64,000 nucleotides of DNA. It comes from Corynebacterium amycolatum SK46. Lineage in GTDB: Bacteria > Actinomycetota > Actinomycetes > Mycobacteriales > Mycobacteriaceae. How positions within the stretch are numbered: position 1 is the first letter of the stretch; every line of letters begins with the position of its first letter. The stretch covers positions 220,231-284,230 of the forward strand of contig NZ_ABZU01000001.1 in assembly GCF_000173655.1 (NCBI RefSeq), written 5' to 3'. Below, in pieces: positions 31,760 to 39,979 of the stretch. Under the pieces are notes generated by a model that saw only the letters and a program-made list of their open reading frames with translations, was not told where the DNA came from and did not search any database. The translations under genes were made by a program, and so were the position numbers.

Positions 31760-32446
31760 ATGCCTAGAATTTCTGCAGCCACCGTTGTCGAACACCGTCG
31801 ACAAGTCAATGAAAAGCTGATGGATGCCGCTAGCAGCCTGCTCGCAAAACAAACAGTTAGCGACATCGAGGCACCCCTTAAGGTGGGTGAGATCGCAAAG
31901 GAGGCCGGAATTGCTCGGTCCAGTTTTTATCGCTACTACAACACCGTCGATGATCTGGTTGCAGCGCTCGTCCTACGTGACTTCCCCGAATGGAAAGTTA
32001 CCGTCGCCACGTCGGTGAAAAAGGCAAAAGACCCTGTTTCTGCAGTTCGCGCATTCGTCCGCGCCAACATCAGCATGGCTAGCGACTCGAAGCACGCTTG
32101 GCGGACGGCTGTCTTTTCCTACCATTTTCACCAGGATGCACAGCGCGAAATCAGTGCGATTCACGCCGAACTGCACGACATTCTCGTCGTCGCAATCACG
32201 GAACTCGACAGCCTCGCCGAATCTCACGGATATCTCGTCGCACGCACGATTCAAAACATCGTCAACTCTGCCGTCACCGCCGTAGAGACACTTTCACTTA
32301 ACGACGAACAGTTGGATACCTACATTGCGTGGCATGAAGAAGCTGTGGAAGCGATATTGGTCTCCGCCTCCACGCGGGCTACAAATCCCCCGCCGCGCGA
32401 CGCATCAACTCAGCCGCTTCCCGACCCGCGCGAAGCTGGGCAATAG
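31760..32446 (+). CDS. TetR-family transcriptional regulator
   Basis: From ATG 31760 (AAGGAT 6 nt upstream) the 228-residue product has an N-terminal TetR helix-turn-helix: KVGEIAKEAGIARSSFYRYYNTVDDLVAAL (positions 41-70). The C-terminal ligand domain is helical and divergent, as is usual. It most likely represses the divergent mmpL gene. Its last 20 or so codons (about 32382-32446) lie antisense to a MetE-like remnant, so this tail (rich in Pro, Arg and Asp) probably comes from read-through into foreign sequence after loss of the original stop. Confidence 0.9.
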   Translation: MPRISAATVVEHRRQVNEKLMDAASSLLAKQTVSDIEAPLKVGEIAKEAGIARSSFYRYYNTVDDLVAALVLRDFPEWKVTVATSVKKAKDPVSAVRAFVRANISMASDSKHAWRTAVFSYHFHQDAQREISAIHAELHDILVVAITELDSLAESHGYLVARTIQNIVNSAVTAVETLSLNDEQLDTYIAWHEEAVEAILVSASTRATNPPPRDASTQPLPDPREAGQ

Positions 32447-32633
32447 TTTCATCGACATCGCTGTGCTCGAATCCGGAAACAGGGGCAATAGAAAGCTTGC
32501 TTGCGCGGTCCTGATGGGAAAAGCCTAATTCCTCCCATAGCCGTGCAGCTTTCTCAGCTACTCCTCGCGGAGCGCTCCCGATAGCTGCTCCGGTAAACTC
32601 GTCCCGCTCGGCTACATGCACGGGCACGATGCC
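32379..32633 (-). pseudogene. 3' remnant of a MetE-like gene
   Basis: Eighty-four residues from GIVPVHVAERDEFTG to AELMRRAAGDL correspond to the C-terminus of the intact MetE-like protein at 34140-35192 ([15 protein letters not shown] to [11 protein letters not shown]), about half of the residues being identical by eye. All N-terminal sequence is missing. The intact protein's last residues (ARDE) are replaced by an immediate stop. The reading frame is still open but there is no start or ribosome site. It overlaps the 3' end of tetR and is fused at its truncated end to the exonuclease remnant. Confidence 0.85.
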
Positions 32634-32831
32634 ACAGAGGATGCACTGGCCACTGCCCGCATTGCGTGGGTCATGGCTCGTCACTACCCAGAGATTACGG
32701 CCAAGCCCGGTGAAGAGCTGATGGAGCTCCAGGCAGTCACGTACTACCGGTACAAGAAAAACTTGCAGCAGTACCTGGCCGAAAAGGGTAAGGATACGTC
32801 GGACTTCACCTTCGGGTGGCCGATGGACTAA
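32622..32831 (+). pseudogene. 3' remnant of a DnaQ-like exonuclease gene
   Basis: The frame encodes HDATEDALATARIAWVMARH and onward to the ending DFTFGWPMD. It matches the last 70 residues of the intact exonuclease at 28664-29344 with roughly 80% identity by eye; most differences are conservative. The catalytic His and Asp of motif III remain, but motifs I and II are gone. An ATG at 32616 exists without a ribosome site. The 12 bases GGGCACGATGCC (32622-32633) are read by both remnants from opposite strands and mark the junction. Confidence 0.88.
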
Positions 32832-32868
32832 GCAGCGGGTTCTCCCCCACCCTCCCCGGCCCTCCCAA

Positions 32869-32957
32869 TATCCAGAGTTTTGTGATTATCCAATGGAAAC
32901 CGAATATCCAAAATTCGGCGGAGTATCCAAGTTATCCAAGCCGATGTGGATTATCCA
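32869..32957 (+). repeat. Array of six TATCCA direct repeats upstream of the AAA ATPase gene
   Basis: TATCCA starts at 32869, 32887, 32905, 32924, 32933 and 32952, with spacings of 18, 18, 19, 9 and 19 bp. Four copies are preceded by an extra T or AT (ATTATCCA/TTATCCA/AATATCCA). All face the same way and fill the 90 bp before the ATPase promoter. The regular spacing, close to multiples of 9, suggests cooperative binding of a protein on the DNA. The last copy ends 5 bp before the -10 box, so binding would affect transcription of the ATPase gene. Confidence 0.85.
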
Positions 32958-32958
32958 T

Positions 32959-32967
32959 TGCTATGAT
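32959..32967 (+). promoter_or_regulatory. Extended -10 promoter of the AAA ATPase gene
   Basis: TGC-TATGAT (-10 at 32962-32967) lies 6 bp before the GTG start at 32974. There is no good -35 box and no ribosome site, so transcription probably starts at the GTG and gives a leaderless mRNA. The -35 position falls within the TATCCA repeat array. Confidence 0.6.
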
Positions 32968-32973
32968 TGATGC

Positions 32974-34134
32974 GTGACCACTCGCAGCGACAAGGCCATC
33001 ACCATCCCGCGCAATCCTTTCCACCCCACATTCGGCCGATCCCCGGCCGTCATCGGTGGGCGCGATGTCGAGCTGGACTCGTTTGAGCTGGCTCTGGCGG
33101 AAGGCCCCGGTAATCCCTGGCGAACCGCGCTAATTTCCGGTACCCGCGGAATCGGCAAGACGGTACTTCTCAACGAGTTTGAAACCGCAGCAAAGCAACT
33201 GGGATGGATTGTGCTGCGTGCTCACATCGGCTCTGAAATGATTTCTGAGCTCACCGATGTCACCATTCCGCGCGCTTTCAGTGCCATTGACAGTGCACCG
33301 ACGGGCAAGGGCCGTCACCTCACCGGCCTGTCCATCGCCGGCATTGGCGGGTTTAAGACGGAAGTCAGCACTTCTCAGCCCGAGCCCGGCAGGAATCTGC
33401 TCAGCCAACTTCAGGATCTCTCGGCTCTCCTCATGCCACAGGAATCCGGCATCTTGCTCACTCTCGACGAGGTGCAAAGTGCAGACCCCGCACAGCTCAA
33501 CGAAATTGCCCATGCAATCCAGGACCTCAATCGCGACGATGCGGAGATTGCCTTTGTCGCAGCCGGGCTGCCCAGCGGTATCGAGGACTTGCTCCAGCTA
33601 GAGGGCGCAACATTCTTACGCCGTGCCGAGCGCGTGTCTCTGGGCCGATTGGACTTGGAGACCACCAAGGACATCATTCGCAGAACTGCAGAACTCGGCG
33701 AACGCGCGATGACCGAGGATGCCGTCGAGCTGGCCTCTGAACTCAGCCACGGCTACCCGTATCTCATACAGACCATTGGCTCAGTCGCTTGGGCTAAGGC
33801 CAGGTTGGCCCACTCGGACACCATTACCGCTCAGCATGTCTCGGATGCCGCAGCGGAATCCATCCGCCGCATCGGGCTGCAAGTTCATGCGCCCAGCCTG
33901 CGGAAAGTGCCACCTCGCCAGATTGTTTTTCTCAAAGCGATGGCTCGCCTCTCCCCCAATGGAAAGCCCGTGGCCACGAGCGCCATCGCAGAGACCATGG
34001 GACGCAAACTCTCTGGCATCTCACAGCTTCGCCATGACCTGATTTACCGCGAGTTGATTGTGTCAGCGTCGACGGGATACGTGGAATTCACACTTCCCTA
34101 CTTCGCCGACTACCTCAATACGCTGGTGGAATAA
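32974..34134 (+). CDS. AAA/STAND-type ATPase with C-terminal winged helix
   Basis: The 386-residue protein begins with a short linker containing FGRSPAVIGGRDVELD, as in ATPase_2/AAA_16 proteins. Walker A is GTRGIGKT (56-63) and Walker B ILLTLDEVQ (D165, E166). A helical lid follows with HGYPYLIQTIGS. A C-terminal winged-helix-like region (about 315-386; ISQLRHDLIYRELIV) ends the protein. This layout resembles archaeal-type ATPases and Orc1/Cdc6-like proteins, but the family is not functionally defined in actinobacteria. It stands alone between two gene remnants and the MetE-like gene, behind an ordered repeat array that may be its own binding site. Confidence 0.85.
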   Translation: MTTRSDKAITIPRNPFHPTFGRSPAVIGGRDVELDSFELALAEGPGNPWRTALISGTRGIGKTVLLNEFETAAKQLGWIVLRAHIGSEMISELTDVTIPRAFSAIDSAPTGKGRHLTGLSIAGIGGFKTEVSTSQPEPGRNLLSQLQDLSALLMPQESGILLTLDEVQSADPAQLNEIAHAIQDLNRDDAEIAFVAAGLPSGIEDLLQLEGATFLRRAERVSLGRLDLETTKDIIRRTAELGERAMTEDAVELASELSHGYPYLIQTIGSVAWAKARLAHSDTITAQHVSDAAAESIRRIGLQVHAPSLRKVPPRQIVFLKAMARLSPNGKPVATSAIAETMGRKLSGISQLRHDLIYRELIVSASTGYVEFTLPYFADYLNTLVE

Positions 34135-34139
34135 GGTCG

Positions 34140-35192
34140 CTATTCGTCGCGAGCCAAGTCACCGGCTGCCCGACGAAGAAGTTCCGTGGCATTACGGCCT
34201 GCGCCGAGTTGCGCCTGTGCTTCTTCATTGGAGCTGGCAGCAAAGCCGCCCATCGGCGCCAGATTCAGGCTCTCAGCAATCTGTAGGCGCGAATAGCCCA
34301 GCTCATCCCAGAACAGCGCTGCTTGCTCAGCGAGTGCTCGAGCCGGTGTCGCCACCGGGACGCCCGTGTGCTCTTCTCGCTCCGTGACCGTAACTGGCAC
34401 AATACCCAGCTCCAGGGACATATCGGCACCGACCACGGCAGCCGCAAAATCCAGTTGCTGCGTGGTGGTCAGTTCTTTGCGAGGTAGCCACACTCCGGCC
34501 GCACCGGAATCCGCCAAGGCCTGAACAGCCAGGCCATCGGGGATCGACAGCGCGATGGTCACTTCGATGTCGTCGTCACGCAGCGGCCCCGTGACCTCGC
34601 GGAAGATCTCCGCGATCTCGCGGTGCCCCTGGGCGGGGAGATAGCCCGCGTTGCCCATCAGCATGGACGGGGCCTTGATTTTGCCCTGTGCGACTGCACC
34701 GAGTGCGGGTTCTGCCAGAAGTACCTCGATGTCGCTGTCGAAACGCTGACGGACATCGGCGATGTGGGAAGCCAATCCCGTGGCTACCGACTGCGCGAAG
34801 TATTTCACGGCGCCGCGGTCAACGGCGATGAGATGGCCTGCGGCATTTTCCACCGAAGTCGCCATCGTCCATGGGCCGAGAGAGGTCAGGCGAATCTTCT
34901 GCGGGGTGCGTCCCCACGCTTCCTCGCACGCGTCGATGTCGCGGTGGAGATAATCAGTGGCCAAGGCACTCGCGCGACCACGACGGTCGGCGACTTTCCA
35001 GGAGCGCGCTCCCCTATCCACGACGAGGTCAGCCATGAGGGCGGCCGTGCGACCCACGGCATCGGCGCCGAGCCCACGGGCGGGCAACGTCGGTAGCGTG
35101 ACGTGACCTTCCAGGCATTCGCCAATGACAATCTCTGCCGCCTCGTGTGGATTGTGGCCCGGCATCGGACCAAGGCCGACAAAGGAGGTCAC
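34140..35192 (-). CDS. MetE-like (cobalamin-independent methionine synthase superfamily) protein
   Basis: The 350-residue protein has the length and segments of the C-terminal barrel of MetE-type proteins ([36 protein letters not shown]). Only two cysteines are visible (in GECLEGH and DACEEAW), and no H-x-C pair followed by a late Cys, so the zinc site of true methionine synthase seems absent. Actinobacteria keep such a gene near mnmA and ligA. The GTG start overlaps the mnmA stop by 4 bp (GTGA), so translation is coupled. A diverged 3' copy lies at 32379-32633. Function unknown. Confidence 0.8.
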   Translation of the reverse strand: MTSFVGLGPMPGHNPHEAAEIVIGECLEGHVTLPTLPARGLGADAVGRTAALMADLVVDRGARSWKVADRRGRASALATDYLHRDIDACEEAWGRTPQKIRLTSLGPWTMATSVENAAGHLIAVDRGAVKYFAQSVATGLASHIADVRQRFDSDIEVLLAEPALGAVAQGKIKAPSMLMGNAGYLPAQGHREIAEIFREVTGPLRDDDIEVTIALSIPDGLAVQALADSGAAGVWLPRKELTTTQQLDFAAAVVGADMSLELGIVPVTVTEREEHTGVPVATPARALAEQAALFWDELGYSRLQIAESLNLAPMGGFAASSNEEAQAQLGAGRNATELLRRAAGDLARDE

Positions 35193-36328
35193 GACAAGTC
35201 CTCTTCCCGGGCGGTCGAGACAATCGTGCCGGAGCCCAGCACGTAGTCGCCCGCAGTGTCAGTGTGGTACAAAACAGCGGCCTGGCCAGGAGCGACACCA
35301 CGAAGCGGCTCGCTCAGGTGCAGCCGGAAGGTGCCACCGCGTCCGGTGACGTCATCGTCAGGTCCTGCCAGCACTTCAATGCGGCAGTCGATGGGGCGAC
35401 CGTGCGCACGCACCTGCACCTGCAGCTTGCCGGCCTCCGAGGCAACGAGTACCTCATCCGGGTTGGCCAACCAGATGGCGCGGTCCGCCTGCAATACGTT
35501 GACGTTAAGGTCATCAGCGGTGCCAATGGTTACCGTTGCGGTATCCGCATCGATTCCAGTGACATAGCGTGGCTTGCCGTCAGCCATCGGCCCGGGCAGG
35601 CCAATGCCCTTGCGCTGGCCAATGGTAAACCCATAAACACCATCGTGCTCAGCGACGGTATCGCCAGTTTCCTTATCGACGATAAGGCCCGGCCGACGCC
35701 CAATTTTAGCGCCCAGAAAAGCCTGGGTATTCCCATCCGGAATGAAACAAATATCGTAAGAATCTGGCTTATTTGCAGTACCCAGCCCCATATCGCGTGC
35801 TTCTTCGCGAATCTCGGGCTTTTCGGTATCGCCGACCGGGAAAAGGGAGTGGCTGAGTTGCTCGCGGTCGAGCACTCCAAGGACGTAGGACTGATCCTTT
35901 TTCATATCGCGGCCACGGCGCAACAGACCATCGTCGCCAAGCAAAGCGTAGTGACCAGTCACCACCGCGTCGAAGCCGAGCGCCAGACCTCGTTCCAACA
36001 GGGCTGCGAACTTAATCCGTTCGTTGCAGCGCAGGCAGGGGTTGGGAGTTTCGCCGCGTTCGTATGAGTCATAGAAGTCGTCCATGACTTCTTCTTTGAA
36101 ACGCTCGGAGAAATCCCACACATAGAAAGGAATTCCCAGTTCATCACATACCCGTCGTGCATCACCGGAGTCTTCCAGGGAACAGCACCCTCGGGAGCCT
36201 GCGCGGACGGACTGCGGATCCTTCGACAGCGCTAAGTGCACACCGACAACCTCGTGTCCTGCTGCCAATGCGCGAGCAGCTGCCACCGAAGAATCGACGC
36301 CACCGCTCATAGCCGCCAAAACACGCAT
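35189..36328 (-). CDS. mnmA: tRNA 2-thiouridine(34) synthase
   Basis: MnmA adenylates and thiolates uridine 34 of Lys, Glu and Gln tRNAs. I chose the ATG at 36328 ([23 protein letters not shown] upstream), giving 379 residues. It shows the PP-loop SGGVDSS, the first catalytic Cys in [12 protein letters not shown] and the second in YDICFIPDG. The sulfur donor is probably the cysteine desulfurase encoded just upstream. The MetE-like gene follows with a 4-bp overlap. Confidence 0.97.
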   Translation of the reverse strand: MRVLAAMSGGVDSSVAAARALAAGHEVVGVHLALSKDPQSVRAGSRGCCSLEDSGDARRVCDELGIPFYVWDFSERFKEEVMDDFYDSYERGETPNPCLRCNERIKFAALLERGLALGFDAVVTGHYALLGDDGLLRRGRDMKKDQSYVLGVLDREQLSHSLFPVGDTEKPEIREEARDMGLGTANKPDSYDICFIPDGNTQAFLGAKIGRRPGLIVDKETGDTVAEHDGVYGFTIGQRKGIGLPGPMADGKPRYVTGIDADTATVTIGTADDLNVNVLQADRAIWLANPDEVLVASEAGKLQVQVRAHGRPIDCRIEVLAGPDDDVTGRGGTFRLHLSEPLRGVAPGQAAVLYHTDTAGDYVLGSGTIVSTAREEDLS

Positions 36329-36471
36329 AGTGAATCCTTTCTGTGATCTGTACACATAGCCTTGCCACTGATGGAAAGCTCGTGTCACCGTACCATCGTT
36401 GGGCGTTCCCTTAGTGGTCCGCGCCTGTAACTACGAATCACTAGCACTTTCCGCGGCCTGAATGCTAACAG

Positions 36472-37668
36472 TTACGCCATGCCAGCCTTGCGTGCTCGCA
36501 TCACAGTATCTGGCAGTGCTGCGATAACTGCGTCGACGTCGTCCTGGGTCGACGTCCACCCCAAGGTAAAACGGATGGCAGAACGCGCCTCAGGCTCGCT
36601 CACGCCCATGGCAGAGAGCACATGAGAAGGACGATTAACACCCGCATTACATGCCGAACCAGTCGAGCAATCAATACCGGCGGCATCGAAAAGCATAATG
36701 AGGCTATCTGCTTCTGCACCGGGGAAACTGGCATATACGTGTCCAGCTAATGCCGGCTGAGTTGTGTGCACGATTGCCCTCTCAATACCCGCAATCGCAT
36801 GAGTTAGCTGTTCAGTGAGATTCTTTACCCGGTCATGCTCGGCTTGCATCTCGGAGATTGCCGCACGTAAACCAGCCGCCATGCCCGCTGCCGATGCGAC
36901 ATCCTGGGTGCCGGACCGCAAACCGCGCTCCTGTCCGCCACCATTGTTGTGTGGACAAAGCGTAATGTCACGACGCACTAACAACGCCCCGATGCCGCGA
37001 GGTCCGCCAAACTTATGTGCCGAGATAGCCATCGTCGCAGCACCCGAGGCATGGAAATCAATCGGCACATGACCTGCGGCCTGCACCGCGTCGATATGGA
37101 AAGGAACCCGTGCCTTCCTAGCGAGTGCTGAAATTTCGCTAACTGGCTGTACAGCCCCCGTTTCGTTATTGGCCCACATACAAGTGACCAGTGCAGTGGA
37201 GCTCCTGTCCAGCGCGGGAAAGGCCTCTAAATCCACTCTTCCAGAGGCGTCCACCGGGGCTGAGACAATTCGCGCCCAGTGTTCCTTTTCCAAATGACGG
37301 CACGTTTTCAACACGGCGTCGTGTTCAATGGGCGGAACCACAATGTCTGAGCCTGCCGCCTTGAAGTACAAGCCGGAAACGGCCAGGTTGTCAGCCTCCG
37401 TGCCGCCAGAGGTAAAAACTACCTCGATGGGGTCAGCACCAAGCAGCTCCGCAATCTCTTCGCGAGACTCCTCCAGTACCTTCTTGGCAACGCGAGCGGT
37501 TGCGTACTGCCCCGAAGGATTGGCCAAATCTAGGTTGTCGACCATAGCTGCGCGTGCTTCTGGACGCAATGGCGTAGTCGCAGCATGATCCACAAAGTGG
37601 CGTGGCTTCGCGGAAGACTTCACGTCACTCTTTTTACGCGGAACGGCTACATTGCGGTCATTAGACAT
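36472..37668 (-). CDS. Cysteine desulfurase (IscS/NifS type)
   Basis: This PLP enzyme transfers sulfur from cysteine to carriers such as MnmA. I chose the ATG at 37668, giving 398 residues. The Schiff-base lysine is in ISAHKFGGPRG and the active-site cysteine in the loop STGSACNAG. A basic stretch of about 25 residues (PRKKSDVKSSAKPRH) precedes the catalytic domain (FVDHAATTPLRPEA). TATACT (37675-37680) lies 6 bp upstream with no ribosome site, so the transcript is probably leaderless. It is 143 bp upstream of mnmA on the same strand. Confidence 0.95.
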   Translation of the reverse strand: MSNDRNVAVPRKKSDVKSSAKPRHFVDHAATTPLRPEARAAMVDNLDLANPSGQYATARVAKKVLEESREEIAELLGADPIEVVFTSGGTEADNLAVSGLYFKAAGSDIVVPPIEHDAVLKTCRHLEKEHWARIVSAPVDASGRVDLEAFPALDRSSTALVTCMWANNETGAVQPVSEISALARKARVPFHIDAVQAAGHVPIDFHASGAATMAISAHKFGGPRGIGALLVRRDITLCPHNNGGGQERGLRSGTQDVASAAGMAAGLRAAISEMQAEHDRVKNLTEQLTHAIAGIERAIVHTTQPALAGHVYASFPGAEADSLIMLFDAAGIDCSTGSACNAGVNRPSHVLSAMGVSEPEARSAIRFTLGWTSTQDDVDAVIAALPDTVMRARKAGMA

Positions 37669-37674
37669 GCAGGC

Positions 37675-37680
37675 AGTATA
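37675..37680 (-). promoter_or_regulatory. -10 box of the cysteine desulfurase gene
   Basis: TATACT on the minus strand ends 6 bp before the ATG. A poor TGAGTT lies 17 bp upstream of it. Spacing predicts transcription starting at or next to the start codon. Confidence 0.6.
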
Positions 37681-37790
37681 ACGCCGGGCACGCCTAAAAC
37701 TCACTACGCATCATCACCGAGGTCCTCTTTCCACACGAGGTGAGATCAGTGGCGAATAATAACCGTCCCATACAAATATGCTCGGGGCGG

Positions 37791-37822
37791 GAACAGACGT
37801 GGAAGTCTGTGCCCACCCCGAG
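37791..37822 (-). terminator. Terminator of etfB-etfA
   Basis: CTCGGGG-TGGG and CCCG-CCCCGAG (minus strand) form the outer stem and ACAGAC/GTCTGT the inner stem around a short loop. A T-containing stretch (CATATTTGTATG) follows. It lies about 35 bp past the etfA stop codon. Confidence 0.8.
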
Positions 37823-37857
37823 TAGGTAGTTACTAGCCGCCTAAAGGCAAGTGCGTA

Positions 37858-38802
37858 TTACTTCAGGTTCTCGATAGCCTGCGGGACAACATCGAACAGG
37901 TCACCGACGACACCGAAGTCAGCAATCTCGAACAGCGGAGCCTCTTCGTCCTTGTTGACCACAACGATGGTCTTGGAGGTCTGCATACCTGCCTTGTGCT
38001 GGATAGCACCGGAAATACCGAGTGCCAGGTACAGATCCGGAGAAACGGTCTTGCCGGTCTGACCAACCTGGAACTGACCCGGGTAGTAGCCGGCATCAAC
38101 AGCGGCACGGGAGGCACCAACAGCAGCACCGAGAACATCTGCCATCGGCTCAACAACGTTCTTGAAGCCGTCCTCAGAGGCGACTCCGCGACCGCCGGAA
38201 ACAATCAGCTTAGCTTCGGTCAGCTCCGGACGATCACCGCCTTCAGCCGGCGCGAAGGAGACAATCTCAACTGCGTTGTTGCCAATCTCCGGGAACGAGA
38301 TCTCGGTGACTTCAGCAGAGCCAGACTTTTCCTCTGGGTCAACGGAACCCGGGCGCAGAGCGTAGACCGGGGATGCACCGTAGCCGACACCGTCGACGAT
38401 GTACTCGCCACCGAAGATGGAGTACTTAACGGATGCGTCGTCATTGATAGCAATGACATCGGACAACAGGCCAGAACCGGTCAGGGCTGCGACGCGGCCA
38501 GCAATTTCCTTGCCGGTTGCGGAAGCCGAAACCAGCACCGGAACCTCACGCTCGGAGGCCAGGCCGACGAGAACGTCAACCTCAGGGGTAATCAGGTACT
38601 TAGCGGCATCGTCGGACTCAGCAGCGAGAATCTCGCCAGCGCCGTAGGAAGCCAGGGTGTCTGCGAAGCCAGCAGCGGTGCCCGGGGCACCTACGACAAC
38701 TGCAGCCGGGGTACCGAATGCGGAAGCGGCGGTCAGCAGTTCAGCGGTGGTGTTCTTCAGCTCGCCATTTGCGTGCTCGACGAGAACGAGGACGTCGGTC
38801 AT
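37858..38802 (-). CDS. etfA: Electron transfer flavoprotein, alpha subunit
   Basis: EtfA holds the FAD that takes electrons from acyl-CoA and other dehydrogenases. The C-terminal FAD-binding signature is present: [23 protein letters not shown] and [17 protein letters not shown]. At 314 residues the length is typical. The ATG has AGGAGAAAG upstream. It follows etfB by 54 bp, forming an operon. The matching ETF:quinone oxidoreductase is not in this window. Confidence 0.97.
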   Translation of the reverse strand: MTDVLVLVEHANGELKNTTAELLTAASAFGTPAAVVVGAPGTAAGFADTLASYGAGEILAAESDDAAKYLITPEVDVLVGLASEREVPVLVSASATGKEIAGRVAALTGSGLLSDVIAINDDASVKYSIFGGEYIVDGVGYGASPVYALRPGSVDPEEKSGSAEVTEISFPEIGNNAVEIVSFAPAEGGDRPELTEAKLIVSGGRGVASEDGFKNVVEPMADVLGAAVGASRAAVDAGYYPGQFQVGQTGKTVSPDLYLALGISGAIQHKAGMQTSKTIVVVNKDEEAPLFEIADFGVVGDLFDVVPQAIENLK

Positions 38803-38856
38803 AGTGATCTTTCTCCTACTTGTGTCTCTATTTGTCTTCTATTCGCGTCAAGCGCC

Positions 38857-39642
38857 TTAGATGAACTTCTGGGCCTTGAGGTACTCGGCCAGCTTGACGC
38901 CGCCGTCTCCCTCATCGTTAATGCGCTCACCAGCGGTCTTAGCCGGCTTCGGAGTGGAGCCAGTGACACCGGTAGCAGCGTTTTCGAGACCGACCTGCTC
39001 TGCCTCAGCAGCAACATCGTCCAGAGTCAGCTCGGTGACCGGCTTCTTCTTAGCGGCCATGATGCCCTTGAAGGATGCGAAGCGCGGGCTATTAGCCTTC
39101 TCAGTGACGGAAACGACTGCCGGCAGGGATGCCTTGAGCTGGTAGATGCCGTCTTCGACCTCACGCTCACCGGTGATGGAGTCACCGTCGATAGCGACAG
39201 AGCGCAGGTGAGTCAGAACCGGCAGGTCGCGGTAGACACCGAGGATAGCCGGAACGGAGCCGGTGCCACCGTCAGTGGAGGCGTTGCCGGTGACGATGAG
39301 GTCAACATCCTCGAGAGTGTCGATGACGTTGGACAGAGCCCATGCGGTCTGAACAGCGTCGGAGCCCTCAAGCGCGTCGTCCGAAAGAATGACGGCGTCG
39401 TCTGCACCCATGGACAGAGCCTTGCGCAGTGCCTCGATGGCACGATCCGGGCCAACAGTTGCGACGGTAACGTTTCCGCCGTGCTCTTCCTTCAGCTGCA
39501 GGGCAGCCTCAACAGCGTTCTCATTAATTTCGTCGAGAACTGCGTCTGCAGACTCACGATCGAGGACAAACTTGTCATCGGTGAGCTTACGCTCGGACCA
39601 GGTGTCCGGAACCTGCTTGACCAGAACCACGATGTTCGGCAT
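38857..39642 (-). CDS. etfB: Electron transfer flavoprotein, beta subunit
   Basis: EtfB pairs with EtfA and binds AMP; the family motif is seen as DLIVTGNASTDGGTGSVPAILG. The start MPNIVVLVKQVPDTWSERKL matches the family, with AAGGA 10 nt upstream. The last 30 residues are variable. It is the first gene of the etf operon. Confidence 0.97.
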   Translation of the reverse strand: MPNIVVLVKQVPDTWSERKLTDDKFVLDRESADAVLDEINENAVEAALQLKEEHGGNVTVATVGPDRAIEALRKALSMGADDAVILSDDALEGSDAVQTAWALSNVIDTLEDVDLIVTGNASTDGGTGSVPAILGVYRDLPVLTHLRSVAIDGDSITGEREVEDGIYQLKASLPAVVSVTEKANSPRFASFKGIMAAKKKPVTELTLDDVAAEAEQVGLENAATGVTGSTPKPAKTAGERINDEGDGGVKLAEYLKAQKFI

Positions 39643-39979
39643 TTTTCTGTCGTCCTTACTGGTTGATTACTGGTGAACGTTTATCTGACCTTACTTCGCA
39701 AGCCGCCTCACAATAAAGTGAACCAGACCACGCTCTAGGTCGTCTGTGTTGAAGATAACAGAACCCATCGCTAATGCGAAGGTGATCCAGATAACAATGT
39801 CGTTATTTTTTTAAATTTTTTTCTACACCACGAGCGCACCACACCCGCCAACATGCCATTTCCGCATGTCAGACGTTAATAGTACGCAATCAACTGCAGC
39901 TGCCTCCGCAGTATTCGCCAACAGCAAACACCGATCCCCAACGGGCTACCCCCACTAATTTTCCGTCGTAAAGCGGTCC
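39643..39979. other. 337-bp intergenic region before etfB
   Basis: The part nearer etfB should carry its promoter, but no clear -35/-10 pair could be assigned. In the middle is a very AT-rich run (39803-39822, TTATTTTTTTAAATTTTTTT). A weak hairpin ACATGC...GCATGT lies at 39851-39869, which with the adjacent T/A run might end transcription of the methyltransferase gene. No small gene is supported. Confidence 0.4.

Noticed and set aside
29365..31866. MmpL start at 31866 (833 residues)
   Set aside because: The extra 82 residues overlap the start of tetR and have no MmpL similarity; the ATG at 31620 has a proper ribosome site and begins with a typical first helix.
32616..32831. 71-residue exonuclease-like frame as a functional small gene
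   Set aside because: It lacks catalytic motifs I and II, has no ribosome site and starts at the remnant junction; treated as a pseudogene.
32869..32957. CRISPR array
   Set aside because: The repeats are only 6-8 bp with 3-13 bp between them; no spacers of CRISPR length and no cas genes.
37996..39666. 556-residue plus-strand open frame across etfA and etfB
   Set aside because: It runs antisense through two conserved genes and the gap between them; a shadow.
39803..39822. Poly-T/A run as an intrinsic terminator
   Set aside because: No strong stem lies directly next to it; only a weak 6-bp hairpin about 30 bp away.
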